From DASZIT01 sp963709665 (GTDB lineage Bacteria; Actinomycetota; Acidimicrobiia; Acidimicrobiales; RAAP-2), in NCBI GenBank assembly GCA_963709665.1, contig CAVPWU010000007.1:62001-126000 (forward strand): 64,000 bases of DNA, given 5' to 3'. Each line of letters starts with the position of its first letter. Within the stretch, counting starts at the first letter, position 1. Positions 26,008-35,491 of the stretch are shown one piece after another. The notes beneath the pieces were generated by a model. The model was not told the DNA's origin, made no database searches, and saw only the letters and a program-made list of their open reading frames with translations. A program made the position numbers and the translations under genes.

Positions 26008-26124
26008 GGGAGTTCCTACGCTCCAGATCGGCCTCCGGCGTCGACGGTCACCACCGGCGCCGGCTGCCCGATCCTGGCCGTCGGGGCCTAGGGATCCGAG
26101 GGGTTCGGAGGTTCCCCGTAAGCG

Positions 26125-26162
26125 ACAAGCCGCCGACCTGAACCTGCTGGTCAGCGGCTTGT
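26125..26162 (-). terminator. Hairpin downstream of tRNA-fMet
   Basis: ACAAGCCGCCGACC and GGTCAGCGGCTTGT pair at 13 of 14 positions with a 10-base loop. It lies 40 bp beyond the tRNA 3' end on the minus strand. There is no T-tract, which is common for actinobacterial terminators, so termination or RNA processing is inferred from location. Confidence 0.55.
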
Positions 26163-26201
26163 ACGTTCGGGAAGAGGCGACCGAAGACGGCCACCGATAG
26201 T

Positions 26202-26275
<74 letters not shown>

Positions 26276-26285
26276 CGGAAGGGAC

Positions 26286-26313
26286 AGAGTACCACCGGAT
26301 CCCGGCCTGTCGA
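26286..26313 (-). promoter_or_regulatory. Promoter of tRNA-fMet
   Basis: On the minus strand TCGACA (26308-26313) and TACTCT (26286-26291) are separated by 16 bp and end 10 bp before the tRNA, a good match to a housekeeping -35/-10 pair. Confidence 0.65.
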
Positions 26314-26381
26314 ACGGCGCCACCGGCCCCCGCCCACCGATCCGGCCGCCGTAGGGTGACGACCATGGGCCGGGCGGCGCG

Positions 26382-27452
26382 GTGAGACCGGAGCACCTGA
26401 CCGCTCTCCGCTCGAGGGCCCAGCTGCTCTCGGGCCCCCCCGCCCGGACCCCGGTCGAGGTGGTCACCCGTCTGCTGGCCGTCCAGGCCCAGGATCCCCG
26501 CGGCTTCCGGCTGGCCGTCCGGTCGCGGACCACCGGGGTGCTCGCCGCCGACATCGACCGCGCCCTCACCATCGACCGCTCGCTGATCGTCACCACCCTG
26601 AACCGCGGCACCCTCCACCTCATCCGGTCGGAGGACTACGGATGGCTGCACCCCCTGGTCAGCCCCCCGGTCCACCGCGCCAACGCCCGGCGACTGGCGG
26701 AGACCGGTGTCGACGCCGACCAGGCGGAGCGGGGGGTGCGGGTGGTGGTCGGCGCCCTCGAGGCCGACGGGCCGCTCGACCGCCACCAGCTCCGGGCGCG
26801 CCTCGACTCGGCCGGGGTGCCCACCGCCGGCCAGGCCCTCGTCCACCTGCTGCTGCTGACCTCGCTGCGCGGGCTGACGGTCCGAGGTCCGGTACGGGAC
26901 GGCCAGACGGCCTGGGTCCGGGTCGCCGACTGGCTGGGTCCCACGCCCTCCTTCGATCATCCACGTGCTCTCGGCGAGCTGGCCCGCCGGTACCTGTCCG
27001 GCCACGCTCCGGCCACCGACCGGGACCTGGCCCGGTGGTCGGGCCTCCCGTTGCGCGACGCCCGGGCGGGTCTGGCCGCCATCGCTGGCGAGTTGCACGA
27101 TCACGGCGACGGCCTGCAGTCGCTCCGAGGCGGGCCGCTCCGGACCGCCCGGACCCGTCCCCGGCTGCTCGGACCCTTCGACCCGCTGCTGCTGGGGTGG
27201 GAGGACCGGCGCCCCATCGTGGGGGACCACCCCACCCTCGTCACCACCAACGGGATCTTCCGTCCCTTCGCCCTGGTCGGCGGCCGGGCGGTGGCATCGT
27301 GGGGGCTGGCCGACGGCAGGCTGACCATCCGACCGTTCGGCACCCTGGACGCCGCCACCACCCGGGCCCTCACCACCGAGGCACTCCGGATCGGGCGGTT
27401 TCTGGCCCTCGACCCCGCCCCCCGGGTGGAGTTCGCCCCCGAGGGGCGGTAG
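26382..27452 (+). CDS. AlkZ-like winged-helix DNA glycosylase family protein
   Basis: A 356-residue protein of the HTH_42/YcaQ-AlkZ superfamily. The catalytic-type QxQ motif is present near residue 33 (VQAQDPRG), followed by the winged-helix repeats (TLNRGTLHLIRSEDY, FDPLLLGWEDRRPIV) and a C-terminal beta domain. Members remove alkylated or crosslinked bases. In many actinobacterial genomes such proteins are annotated only as winged-helix DNA-binding. The GTG at 26382 follows closely on the divergent tRNA promoter. Convergent with the UPF0182 gene. Confidence 0.8.
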   Translation: MRPEHLTALRSRAQLLSGPPARTPVEVVTRLLAVQAQDPRGFRLAVRSRTTGVLAADIDRALTIDRSLIVTTLNRGTLHLIRSEDYGWLHPLVSPPVHRANARRLAETGVDADQAERGVRVVVGALEADGPLDRHQLRARLDSAGVPTAGQALVHLLLLTSLRGLTVRGPVRDGQTAWVRVADWLGPTPSFDHPRALGELARRYLSGHAPATDRDLARWSGLPLRDARAGLAAIAGELHDHGDGLQSLRGGPLRTARTRPRLLGPFDPLLLGWEDRRPIVGDHPTLVTTNGIFRPFALVGGRAVASWGLADGRLTIRPFGTLDAATTRALTTEALRIGRFLALDPAPRVEFAPEGR

Positions 27453-27476
27453 GGACGCCGGAGGCCGGGCGCCGGC

Positions 27477-30400
27477 TCAGGCCGGGGCGGTGGTGGTGGT
27501 CGCCCCGGTGGCGCTCGAGGTCGGGGTCGACTTCGAGGGGGCCGGCTTCTCGGTGGTCGAGGTCTTCTTCGGCGCCGCCGGCTGGGTGGTGGTGGTCGTC
27601 GTGGTGGTGGTCGTGGTGGTCGGCGTGGTCCCGCCCGCCCCGGGCACCACCGTGGTGCCGGTGAGCTGGGCGATCAGCTGCAGATCGGACTCGAGGGCGG
27701 CCAGGTCGCTCTGGTAGGCGCCGAGGTTGCCGTTGTGGAGGTCGGTCTGGGCCTGGGCGTAGGAGGCCTGGGCCTGGGCCAGCAGCGACACCACCTGGGG
27801 CGACAGGGTCCCGGACGCCCCGGAGTTGGGCGTGGTCGAGACCGGCGCCGCGAACACCTGGGAGAGGGCGGAGGCGGTGGTGTCGCCGTAGGCGGCCTGC
27901 TTGCCGTAGACGGCGATGACCTCTTGCAGCTCGGGGAAGTTGTTCCGGGACGACTGGACGTACAACGGCTGGATGTAGAGGAGGGAGTCGGCCACCGGGA
28001 TCATCAGCACGTTGCCCAGCACCACCGTGGAGCCGTTCTGGTTGAGCAGGCTGATCTCCTTGGAGATCGACTGGTTGGCGTCGATCCGGGCAGCCACCAG
28101 CGACGGGCCGTCCACCGGTTGGTCCCGGGGGGTGATGAACATCTGGAGCTTCCCGTAGTCCCCGGGATCGGACCCGGCCATCAGGAACCCGGACAGGGTC
28201 TGGATCTGACTGCTCGAGGACACCGGCACCAGGGCGTCGAGGAGGGTGAAGGACTGCTGGGTCTGGCCGGGCGAGCGGAGGACCTGGTAGATCGGCGACA
28301 TCCGTACCAGCTGGCCGGTGGAGACCACCTGCCCCTCGGCGTTGGTGGTCTGGGTGGTGGCCAGGGCGGCCGACGGGGAGCCCGAGCCGGGCGACGGGGA
28401 GAGCACCCAGGCGTCGGCGGCGCTGTAGAAGGCGGAGGCGTTCGTGATGTGGTACTTCCCGTACATGGCCGCCTGGACGGTGAAGATGTCCTCCGGGTAG
28501 CGGATGTGCTGCTTGAGGGCGGCGCTCATCTTGGACGCCGGCGTGAACATGCCGGGGAACGCCTTCTCGTAGGTCCGGATGATGGGATCGTTCGGATCCA
28601 TGACGTAGAAGGTCATCTTGCCGGTGTAGGCGTTGATGACCACCTTCACGGAGTTGCGGACGTAGTTGATGTTGCCGTTGGTCAGCCCGCTGCCGGCCGC
28701 CACCGCGGTGGTGTCGGCGTCCTGGGCGTACGGGTAGTTGTCGGTGGTGGTGTAGGCGTCCTGGATCCACTCGATCTGGCCGTTGATCAGCGCCGGGTAC
28801 GGGTCGGCGTCCAGGCTCAGGAAGGGGGCGGCCTTGGTCACCCGGGCGTGCACCCCCTGGTCGAAGATGACCCGGGACTGGTTGGTGAGCTGACTCGAGA
28901 TGAGCAGGTTGATGTCGTCGAACCGGGCGGCGAAGATGATCCGCTTGAACCAGGACGACAGCTGCACCCCACCGTCACCCTGGTAGTGGGTGGCGACGTT
29001 CTGACCGTTGGCCAGCTGGTAGTCGATCTCCGGGACCTTGGTGTTGGCCACCAGGTAGCCGGAGTTGCTGAGCCCGAAGTAGACGGACGGCTGCTGGACC
29101 TCCGGCAGACCGCTGGTGGAGACGGGTGGCACCGAGCCGATGGCGAACACCGGGTCGCCGTTGCTGGTCTGCTGGGTGGCCGGCGCCACCACCATCCCGT
29201 AGCCGTGGGTGTACGCCAGGTGGGTGTTGACCCACGAGGGGAACGGGATGTCGGAGTCGTTGATCTCCCGGACCCCGGCCACCACCGGGGTCTCGGTGCC
29301 GTTCACCTGGTACCGGTCCATGGCCAGGCTGTTGAACTGGTAGTAGGAGCGGAAGTCCTGGAGCTTGTCGTAGGTCGCCTGGGTGAGCAGCGGGTCCCAC
29401 AGGCGGACGTTGGACAGGGTGTCGCTGTTGGCGGTCAGCTGGTTGGCGGTGAGGGTGGACGAGGCCGGGTAGTTCACGTTCTGGATCTGGTTGAGGTCGA
29501 GGGCCGCCCGGGTGGCGTCGATGTTCCGCTGGATGTAGGGACCCTCGAGCGTCGACTGGGCGGGGTTGACCTTCAGCGCCTGCACGGCCGCCGGGTAGAT
29601 GGTGCCGGCGAACAGGGCCACCACGAACCACATGCCGACGCCGATGACGGGGAGCGCCCACCCCTGCCGCCGGATGTTGAACAGCAGCAGCACCATGGCC
29701 GCCAGCGACACCAGGATCAGCAGCTCGAGGGCGGGGAGCAGGGCATGGATGTCGGTGTAGAACGCCCCCTTGGCGTAGCCGCTGGTGGACAGGTCGAGCG
29801 AGTACCGCGCCAGGTAGTAGCCGACCGCCTTGGCCAGGGCGATCAGGGCGAGGATGACCGACAGGTGGGCCTTCACCGCCGGGAGCACCCGGGGCCGGGC
29901 CCCCTGGAGCCGGATGCCGCCGTTGAGGTAGTGGCTGACCACCGTGACCACCAGGATCACGAAGAGGGCGACCAGCGACCAGTGGACCAGGAAGAGCTCG
30001 AAGGGGAGCTTGAACACGAAGTAGCCCACGTCGAGATGGAACTGCGGGTCCTTGACCCCGAACGGCGTGGCGTTGCGGAAGAGGATCCAGTTCTGCCACT
30101 GCCCGAGGGCCTGGGAGCCCACGATCAGCGACAGGACGACGACCAACACGATCCGCAGGCGCCGGGCGTAGGGGCCGACCACCTCCTGGTAACGCTTGAC
30201 GAACTCGTCCTCGGCGTCGAGGGACGGCCCCCGGGGCGCCACCCGCTCGGCGACCAGCAGGCTGGCCAGCAGCAGGACGGCGAAGATCACCGCGAAGGTG
30301 AGGGTCAGGCCGACCTTGATCTCGAAGAGGCTCCGCCAGACGCTGTGCAGCTGGACCGAGGAGAACCACAGGGCATCGGTGTAGAAGAGGGCGAAGGCGT

Positions 30401-30509
30401 GGAACGAGAGGAGTAGCACCACCAGTATGACCGCAGCCACGATGAGCCACCGTCGCCGCCGGTGGGGTGGCGCGGGGCGCCGGTCGGAGATGTCACTGGG
30501 GGAGCGCAC
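27477..30509 (-). CDS. UPF0182 family large membrane protein
   Basis: A 1010-residue protein of unknown function conserved across actinobacteria. Seven membrane helices occupy about residues 20-315, then a large extracytoplasmic domain of about 550 residues (starting TIYPAAVQALKVNP). A conserved segment SWVNTHLAYTHGYGMV is visible. A Thr-run followed by a Lys/Pro/Thr-rich tail ends the protein. The GTG start at 30509 lies 9 bp after the DivIVA-type gene, so both belong to one operon with the PDZ-Lon protease. In mycobacteria UPF0182 is likewise near a PDZ-Lon-like gene and a DUF2342 gene, which matches the order here. Confidence 0.9.
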   Translation of the reverse strand: MRSPSDISDRRPAPPHRRRRWLIVAAVILVVLLLSFHAFALFYTDALWFSSVQLHSVWRSLFEIKVGLTLTFAVIFAVLLLASLLVAERVAPRGPSLDAEDEFVKRYQEVVGPYARRLRIVLVVVLSLIVGSQALGQWQNWILFRNATPFGVKDPQFHLDVGYFVFKLPFELFLVHWSLVALFVILVVTVVSHYLNGGIRLQGARPRVLPAVKAHLSVILALIALAKAVGYYLARYSLDLSTSGYAKGAFYTDIHALLPALELLILVSLAAMVLLLFNIRRQGWALPVIGVGMWFVVALFAGTIYPAAVQALKVNPAQSTLEGPYIQRNIDATRAALDLNQIQNVNYPASSTLTANQLTANSDTLSNVRLWDPLLTQATYDKLQDFRSYYQFNSLAMDRYQVNGTETPVVAGVREINDSDIPFPSWVNTHLAYTHGYGMVVAPATQQTSNGDPVFAIGSVPPVSTSGLPEVQQPSVYFGLSNSGYLVANTKVPEIDYQLANGQNVATHYQGDGGVQLSSWFKRIIFAARFDDINLLISSQLTNQSRVIFDQGVHARVTKAAPFLSLDADPYPALINGQIEWIQDAYTTTDNYPYAQDADTTAVAAGSGLTNGNINYVRNSVKVVINAYTGKMTFYVMDPNDPIIRTYEKAFPGMFTPASKMSAALKQHIRYPEDIFTVQAAMYGKYHITNASAFYSAADAWVLSPSPGSGSPSAALATTQTTNAEGQVVSTGQLVRMSPIYQVLRSPGQTQQSFTLLDALVPVSSSSQIQTLSGFLMAGSDPGDYGKLQMFITPRDQPVDGPSLVAARIDANQSISKEISLLNQNGSTVVLGNVLMIPVADSLLYIQPLYVQSSRNNFPELQEVIAVYGKQAAYGDTTASALSQVFAAPVSTTPNSGASGTLSPQVVSLLAQAQASYAQAQTDLHNGNLGAYQSDLAALESDLQLIAQLTGTTVVPGAGGTTPTTTTTTTTTTTTQPAAPKKTSTTEKPAPSKSTPTSSATGATTTTAPA

Positions 30510-30518
30510 GACCGCAGC

Positions 30519-32432
30519 CTATGGTGCGGAAGGGGCCAGCAAGCATCGACACCCCGGATGAGCCGGGGGACGACGGTGCCCGGTGGGGAACTCCTCGCCG
30601 GGTGGCTGCGGTCCGGTGAGGGCGTTGTCCTCGCAGTCGGGGCACGGATCGGCGTCCGGCCCGGCCACCGCCACCCACTCGAGGAGGGCACCCGGCTCGG
30701 CGCCGGCGCCGGTGATCGAGCCCGCCGAGAAGGCGGCCACCACGAAGTCGCCCGCCAGCCGCTCCACCCGGGCGCCCTTCCACTCCCGGAAGGCAGCCCC
30801 GACGTGCTCGGCCACCTCCGACTCCTCGGCCCCCTGGAGCCGGCCATCGTCGGCCAGCTGTCGACGGAGCGGACCGATGACCGTCTCGGCCAGGTCGTGC
30901 GCCACGCCCAGCAGCTCGTCCACCGACGGTCCGGACGTACCCTCCGAGCCCGCGTAGGACGCCCCGGCCTGGGCCGCCTCCTCCAGAAACGGCAGGGCGG
31001 CCGTGGCATAGATGTCGTGGTGCTCCGGCTCCGGGGTGAGCAGGTCGAGCGACCATGCCGAATGCCCCGAGCGGAGGCGGTCCAGGAGGTCGTTGTGGTC
31101 GTCCTGGAGGGTCCGCTTCAGCCGTCGGGACAGCGCCGTGACGATGGGGGCGATCAGCTCGTCCCGTCGGGCCCGCCGGGGGTCGCCCTCCTCGGGCGGC
31201 GAGTCCCCGGACCCTCCGTCGTCGGTGGTGGCCGCCCCGGCCGGCTCCTCCCCTTCGCCGGTGGAGGCACGGATCTTGGCGAACAGGTCGTCCACCGACG
31301 GCTTCGACTCCCCTCCCGTCCCCGGGTCGCCACCCCCGCCGTCGGGACCGACCGGCCGAGGTGGCTCGTCCACCGGCTCGTCCACCGGCTCGACGACCGG
31401 CTCGACCACCTCGACGACCGGCTCGACCACCTCGACGACCGGCTCGACCACCGCGGTCACCGCCGTGACCTCGTCGACAGGGGGCTCGTCGACGGCCGGC
31501 GTCTCCTCGGTGACAGGTGCCGTCATCCCCTCCTCGCCGGGTCCGACCCCCTCCGACTCCCCGGACCCGGTCTCCGCGTCCGGTCCGAGCACGTCGACCA
31601 TCGGGGGGGTGCGGGCCAGGGCCTCCCCCGCCAGCAGGGAGGAGGCGATCTCCTCGGGCGAGCCCTCGTCCGGTCGGGCCACCGCCTCCCGTCCGGCCGC
31701 CTCGGCGGCCAACCTCGCCTCGTCCTCCGCCTTGAAGAGGTCGTCGGCGATGACGTCGATCGAGTGGCGGACGCCGCGCACGGTCTCGGCCAGGTGCTCC
31801 CGGCCGGCCCGGAGCTGCTCGATCTGGGCGTGGAGCACCTTCCGTCGCCGCGACAGGTCGGCCAGCACCCGGGCCCGGAGGGCCTGGGCCTCGTCGACCA
31901 TCTCCCGGCAGTGCTGGCGGTTCTGCTCGGCGATGGCCGATGCCTGGTTCCGGGCCTCCTCGAGGATGGCGGCGGCGGCCTCCTCGGTCGCCCGGCGGGT
32001 GGCACCGGTGTCGGCCTCGGTCTGGGCCACCCGCTCGGCGAGCTGCTCGGAGACTCGGGACTCGGTGGTGGCGATCTCCTCCCGGGACTCGGCCAGGATC
32101 CGCTCGGATTCGGCGGTGGCCTTGGCCACCATCTCGCTGGCCGCCTCGTGGGCGCTCCGGAGCACCCGCGAGGTCTCCTGGCCCAGGGCGGAGGCCAGTG
32201 TCTCCTCGTCCAGCACCGGATTGGCCGCCCGGTGCTCGGCCTCCTCGAGGGCCTGGCGGAGGTCGGCCTCCCGCTCCGCCACCCCCCGGAGCCCCTCGGC
32301 GAGGGTGTTGAGGTAGGCGCGCACCTCCTCGGGGTCGAAGCCCCGACGGACGGTGCCGAAGGTGTGGCGGGCCACCTCGTCGGGGGCCAGGTGGGAGGAG
32401 GATGAGATCGTCATCCGGCGGTCCTCGGGCAT
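30519..32432 (-). CDS. DivIVA-domain protein with MuF-like C-terminal zinc motif
   Basis: A 637-residue protein. Residues 10-50 are DivIVA-like (FGTVRRGFDPEEVRAYLNTLAE), which targets curved membrane at poles and septa. A long coiled coil follows to about 245, then an acidic Pro/Val-rich spacer with VEPVVEV repeats, a helical domain (about 400-560), and a final segment CPDCEDN...GEEFP...PPAHPGCRC. That last pattern is the Cys/His signature of phage Mu gpF-like head morphogenesis domains and probably binds zinc. ATG 32432 is used; 32414 is possible. It sits between a PDZ-Lon gene and UPF0182, so an envelope or division role is inferred. Confidence 0.75.
   Translation of the reverse strand: MPEDRRMTISSSSHLAPDEVARHTFGTVRRGFDPEEVRAYLNTLAEGLRGVAEREADLRQALEEAEHRAANPVLDEETLASALGQETSRVLRSAHEAASEMVAKATAESERILAESREEIATTESRVSEQLAERVAQTEADTGATRRATEEAAAAILEEARNQASAIAEQNRQHCREMVDEAQALRARVLADLSRRRKVLHAQIEQLRAGREHLAETVRGVRHSIDVIADDLFKAEDEARLAAEAAGREAVARPDEGSPEEIASSLLAGEALARTPPMVDVLGPDAETGSGESEGVGPGEEGMTAPVTEETPAVDEPPVDEVTAVTAVVEPVVEVVEPVVEVVEPVVEPVDEPVDEPPRPVGPDGGGGDPGTGGESKPSVDDLFAKIRASTGEGEEPAGAATTDDGGSGDSPPEEGDPRRARRDELIAPIVTALSRRLKRTLQDDHNDLLDRLRSGHSAWSLDLLTPEPEHHDIYATAALPFLEEAAQAGASYAGSEGTSGPSVDELLGVAHDLAETVIGPLRRQLADDGRLQGAEESEVAEHVGAAFREWKGARVERLAGDFVVAAFSAGSITGAGAEPGALLEWVAVAGPDADPCPDCEDNALTGPQPPGEEFPTGHRRPPAHPGCRCLLAPSAP
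31395..31457 (-). repeat. 21-bp in-gene tandem repeat encoding VEPVVEV
   Basis: Three tandem 21-bp units (31395, 31416, 31437) in the DivIVA-type gene; the third diverges at its end. Each adds seven residues to the acidic spacer, so slippage would change spacer length without breaking the frame. Confidence 0.75.
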
Positions 32433-32493
32433 GGTCGAGAGCCTACGACCCGACGCTGCCCCGGAGCGTCACCCTCCGGCGCCGCACGGCGGC

Positions 32494-33663
32494 TCAGGAG
32501 GTGGTGGCACCGGCGCCGACCCCCGAGGGCGCCGGCGGCACCTTGCCGCCGTGCTGGGCCAGCACGGCGAGCGCCTGGTTCAGCGTGGAGACCGGGTAGA
32601 TCTGCAGGCCGCTCCGCTGCTTGGACCTCGCCGCCTGGTACTCCTGGGGCGGGACCAGGAAGAGGGAGGCGCCGGCGTTCTCCACCGCCACCGTCTTCTG
32701 GGGCACCCCACCCACGTCGCCCACGTCGCCCTGGGCGTCGATGGTCCCGGTGGCGGCCACCGTCCTGCCCCCGGTCAGCGATCCGTTGGTCAGGGCGTCC
32801 ATCACCCCGAGGGTCATGGCCAGCCCGGCCGACGGCCCGCCGATGTTGGTGACGTCGATGGAGACGGGGAAGGGGTAGGTGTAGTCGACCTGGTCCTCGA
32901 CCTGGATCCCCAGGGTCAGGGTCTCATACTGGCCGCCGCCCACGTCGACCCGGGTGGGGGTGAGGGTCACCACCACCGGCTTGGGGGTGGTGGTGCCCAT
33001 GGCGGTGACGGTCAGGGTGATGGTCTGCCCGGCGTGGTAGGTGTGGAGCTTGGCGGTGAGGGCATCGGCCGTCAGGGTGGGGGTGCCGTCGACGGCGGAG
33101 ATCACGTCGCCCACCCCGATCACCGGGAAGGCCGGGGTGCCGGCGTAGACACCGTCCACCACGGCGCCAGCCGCCGTGGCGGTCACCGTGTAGCCCAGGC
33201 GCCGGAGGGCGGCGGTCTTGGCCGACGCCTCCGCCTGGGACATCTCGAGGGCACCCTGGGCGTCGGTCTCGGACGGCGGCGTCCCCCCGGTGATCGACTC
33301 GACGGAGTCGAACACCGTGTTGCGCTGCAGCCGGAAGAACAGATAGTCGAGGGCGGACACCCGGGCGATCTCCACATCGGTGAGCAGCACCGGGTGGGTC
33401 ACCGGATGGGCCTTGTCGGCGGGAACGGTGATGAACTGCTGCACCGACTGGGCGGTCCCCGGTGAGATGGCGTACTCGTTGAGGTCGATGCGGGAGGCGG
33501 TGGCCACCGCCACCGCCAGCACGATGAAGAGGACCCACGGCCACCGGCGCCGGGGCCGGTGCTCGGCCAGTGGGCCGGCGTCGGTCCCCGGCGGGGCCGG
33601 TCGGCTCCGGGCCCGAGCCGGTCGGCCCGGTCGGCGGCGTGGCGATGTCGTATCCTCGGTCAT
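32494..33663 (-). CDS. PDZ-domain Lon-like (S16) membrane protease
   Basis: A 389-residue membrane-anchored protease. A basic N-terminus is followed by one helix (PWVLFIVLAVAVATA). A PDZ domain lies at about 180-260 (GTPAFPVIGVGDVISAVDG), and a C-terminal Lon-type proteolytic domain carries the Ser-Lys dyad (NIGGPSAGLAMTLG and GVPQKTVAVENAG). Actinobacterial homologues cleave membrane-associated substrates. The start at 33663 is divergent from the HEAT gene. Downstream, the DivIVA-type and UPF0182 genes follow on the same strand and are probably cotranscribed. Confidence 0.9.
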   Translation of the reverse strand: MTEDTTSPRRRPGRPARARSRPAPPGTDAGPLAEHRPRRRWPWVLFIVLAVAVATASRIDLNEYAISPGTAQSVQQFITVPADKAHPVTHPVLLTDVEIARVSALDYLFFRLQRNTVFDSVESITGGTPPSETDAQGALEMSQAEASAKTAALRRLGYTVTATAAGAVVDGVYAGTPAFPVIGVGDVISAVDGTPTLTADALTAKLHTYHAGQTITLTVTAMGTTTPKPVVVTLTPTRVDVGGGQYETLTLGIQVEDQVDYTYPFPVSIDVTNIGGPSAGLAMTLGVMDALTNGSLTGGRTVAATGTIDAQGDVGDVGGVPQKTVAVENAGASLFLVPPQEYQAARSKQRSGLQIYPVSTLNQALAVLAQHGGKVPPAPSGVGAGATTS

Positions 33664-33744
33664 AGTGGTGGGGTGGTCGCTCCAGGGTCCTCCGCCCACG
33701 GCTCCGGGGAGCCCGTGCCTGGCGGTTCGGCAGCACAGCCTGCC

Positions 33745-34353
33745 ATGGACGCGCTCGCCGACGAGGTCACCGACCGGCGCCGGCGGGTGGCCCTGGCCGG
33801 CCACACCGGTGACCGGGACGTCGCCCGCGCCGGGCTCGCCGACCCCCACCCGTCGGTGCGGGCCACCGCCCTCGGCGCCCTGGAGCGGCTCGGGTGCCTG
33901 GAGGACGCCGACCTGACCGCCGCCCTGGTCGACCCGGACCCCTCCGTGCGCCGTCGGGGCTGCGAGCTGGCGGCCAGCCGGCCCGGTGTCGACGTCACCG
34001 CCGGTCTCGACGACGGCGATCCGTCGGTGGTGGAGATGACGGCCTGGACGCTCGGCGAGCAGGGGTCGTCCGGCCCGGTCCCCGCACTGGCCGCCCTGGC
34101 CGCCGTCGAGGGCGGCCACCCCGAGCCGCTGTGCCGGGAGGCGGCGGTGGCCGCCCTCGGCGCACTCGGCGACCCCGCCGGCCTGGGCGCCGTCCTGGGC
34201 GCCCTCGACGACAAACCGGCCGTCCGTCGCCGGGCGGCCGTGGCCCTGGCCGCCTTCGAGGGCCCGGCGGTGGACGCCGCCCTCCGCCGCTGCCTCGACG
34301 ACCGCGACTGGCAGGTCCGCCAGGTGGCCGAGGATCTGCTGGCCGAGGAGTGA
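33745..34353 (+). CDS. HEAT-repeat protein
   Basis: A 202-residue alpha-solenoid of about six HEAT or PBS-lyase type repeats (for example LADPHPSVRATALGAL, LVDPDPSVRRRGCEL, LDDRDWQVRQVAEDLL). No catalytic residues. Such proteins act as scaffolds or phycobilin-lyase-like adaptors. It is divergent from the PDZ-Lon gene and convergent with mreB. The start is chosen at ATG 33745, where repeat homology begins. A specific partner cannot be named. Confidence 0.8.
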   Translation: MDALADEVTDRRRRVALAGHTGDRDVARAGLADPHPSVRATALGALERLGCLEDADLTAALVDPDPSVRRRGCELAASRPGVDVTAGLDDGDPSVVEMTAWTLGEQGSSGPVPALAALAAVEGGHPEPLCREAAVAALGALGDPAGLGAVLGALDDKPAVRRRAAVALAAFEGPAVDAALRRCLDDRDWQVRQVAEDLLAEE

Positions 34354-34378
34354 CCGGCGGGGAACCCGGTGCCCGGGC

Positions 34379-35383
34379 TCAGGCCTCGGCGGCGGCGAAG
34401 AGGTGGCGGAGGCTGTCGAAGGAGTCGAGGCAGCGACCGGCCCCCAGCACCACGCACTCCAGCGGGGTGGGCACCAGGTGCACCGGCACCTCGGTGTCGT
34501 TGGCCAGTCGGTTGGCCAGGCCCCGCAGCATCGCTCCCCCGCCCACCAGGTGGATGCCCTGGTAGATGATGTCCTGGGCCAACTCCGGGGGTGCCTCCCC
34601 CAGGCAGTCGATCACCGTGGCCACGATGAGGTCCACCTGGTCGCGCAGGGCGTAGCGGATCTCGTCGGGCGACAGCACCACCACCTTCGGCAGTCCGGTC
34701 GACACCTCGCGGCCCCGCACCTCCGCCTTGACCTCGTCGGCATACGGCAGGGCGGAGCCGATGGCCAGCTTCAGCTCCTCCGCCGTCCGCTCCCCGATGG
34801 CCACGTCGTACTCGTGGCGCACGTACTGCTGGATGGCGGCGTCCATGTCGAACCCCCCGCACCGGATGGCCCGCGAGGTGACCACCCCGCCCAACGAGAT
34901 CACCGCCGTCTCGGCGGTGCCGCCGCCCACGTCCACCACCATGTTGCCCACCGGCTCGTGGGTGGCCAGCCCGGCGCCGATGGCCGCCGCCATCGGCTGC
35001 TCGATCAGGTAGGCCGACGAGGCCCCGGCCCGCCGGGCCGCCTCCTTGACCGCCCGGCGCTCCACCGAGGTGATGGCCGACGGCACGCAGATCAGCACCC
35101 GGGGACGGCTCAGCTTGGTCACCCCGGCCCGGTGGAGCAGCAGCTTGATCATCCGCTCGGTGATGTCGAAGTCGGTGATGGCCCCCTCGCGCAACGGCCG
35201 GACGGCCACGATGTAGCCCGGCGTCCGTCCGATCATCTGCCACGCCTCGTTGCCCACGGCCAGGACGTCGTGGGTCCGGGTGTTGAGGGCGATGACGGTG
35301 GGCTGGTTCAGGACGATGCCGCGGCCCTTGGCGTAGACGAGGGTGTTGGCCGTCCCTAGGTCGATCGCAAGGTCCCGAGCCAC
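34379..35383 (-). CDS. mreB: MreB/Mbl-family actin-like protein
   Basis: A 334-residue actin-fold ATPase that directs cell-wall growth. Phosphate 1 motif AIDLGTANTLVYAKGRGIV, connecting segment VGNEAWQMIGRTPG, phosphate 2 VVDVGGGTAETAVISLGG, adenosine motif LVGGGAMLRGLANRL. Start is GTG 35383. No mreC, mreD or rodA is adjacent, which is unusual for rod-forming bacteria; in actinobacteria MreB may serve sporulation or an alternative role. Convergent with the HEAT gene and divergent from the pseudo-HtrA gene. Confidence 0.9.
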   Translation of the reverse strand: MARDLAIDLGTANTLVYAKGRGIVLNQPTVIALNTRTHDVLAVGNEAWQMIGRTPGYIVAVRPLREGAITDFDITERMIKLLLHRAGVTKLSRPRVLICVPSAITSVERRAVKEAARRAGASSAYLIEQPMAAAIGAGLATHEPVGNMVVDVGGGTAETAVISLGGVVTSRAIRCGGFDMDAAIQQYVRHEYDVAIGERTAEELKLAIGSALPYADEVKAEVRGREVSTGLPKVVVLSPDEIRYALRDQVDLIVATVIDCLGEAPPELAQDIIYQGIHLVGGGAMLRGLANRLANDTEVPVHLVPTPLECVVLGAGRCLDSFDSLRHLFAAAEA

Positions 35384-35491
35384 CGGGCCATCGTAGGGCC
35401 AGGTTCCTGGACCCGGAGTTGGGCCCGGTTCCGGACGGTCGGCCCCCCGGGCGATCCCCGACGGGCCGCTGCACTCGGTACGCTGCGCCCG

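Noticed and set aside
30519..30660. Prophage remnant suggested by the MuF-like motif
   Set aside because: No other phage gene lies nearby, and the motif is the end of a long DivIVA protein in a conserved chromosomal operon.
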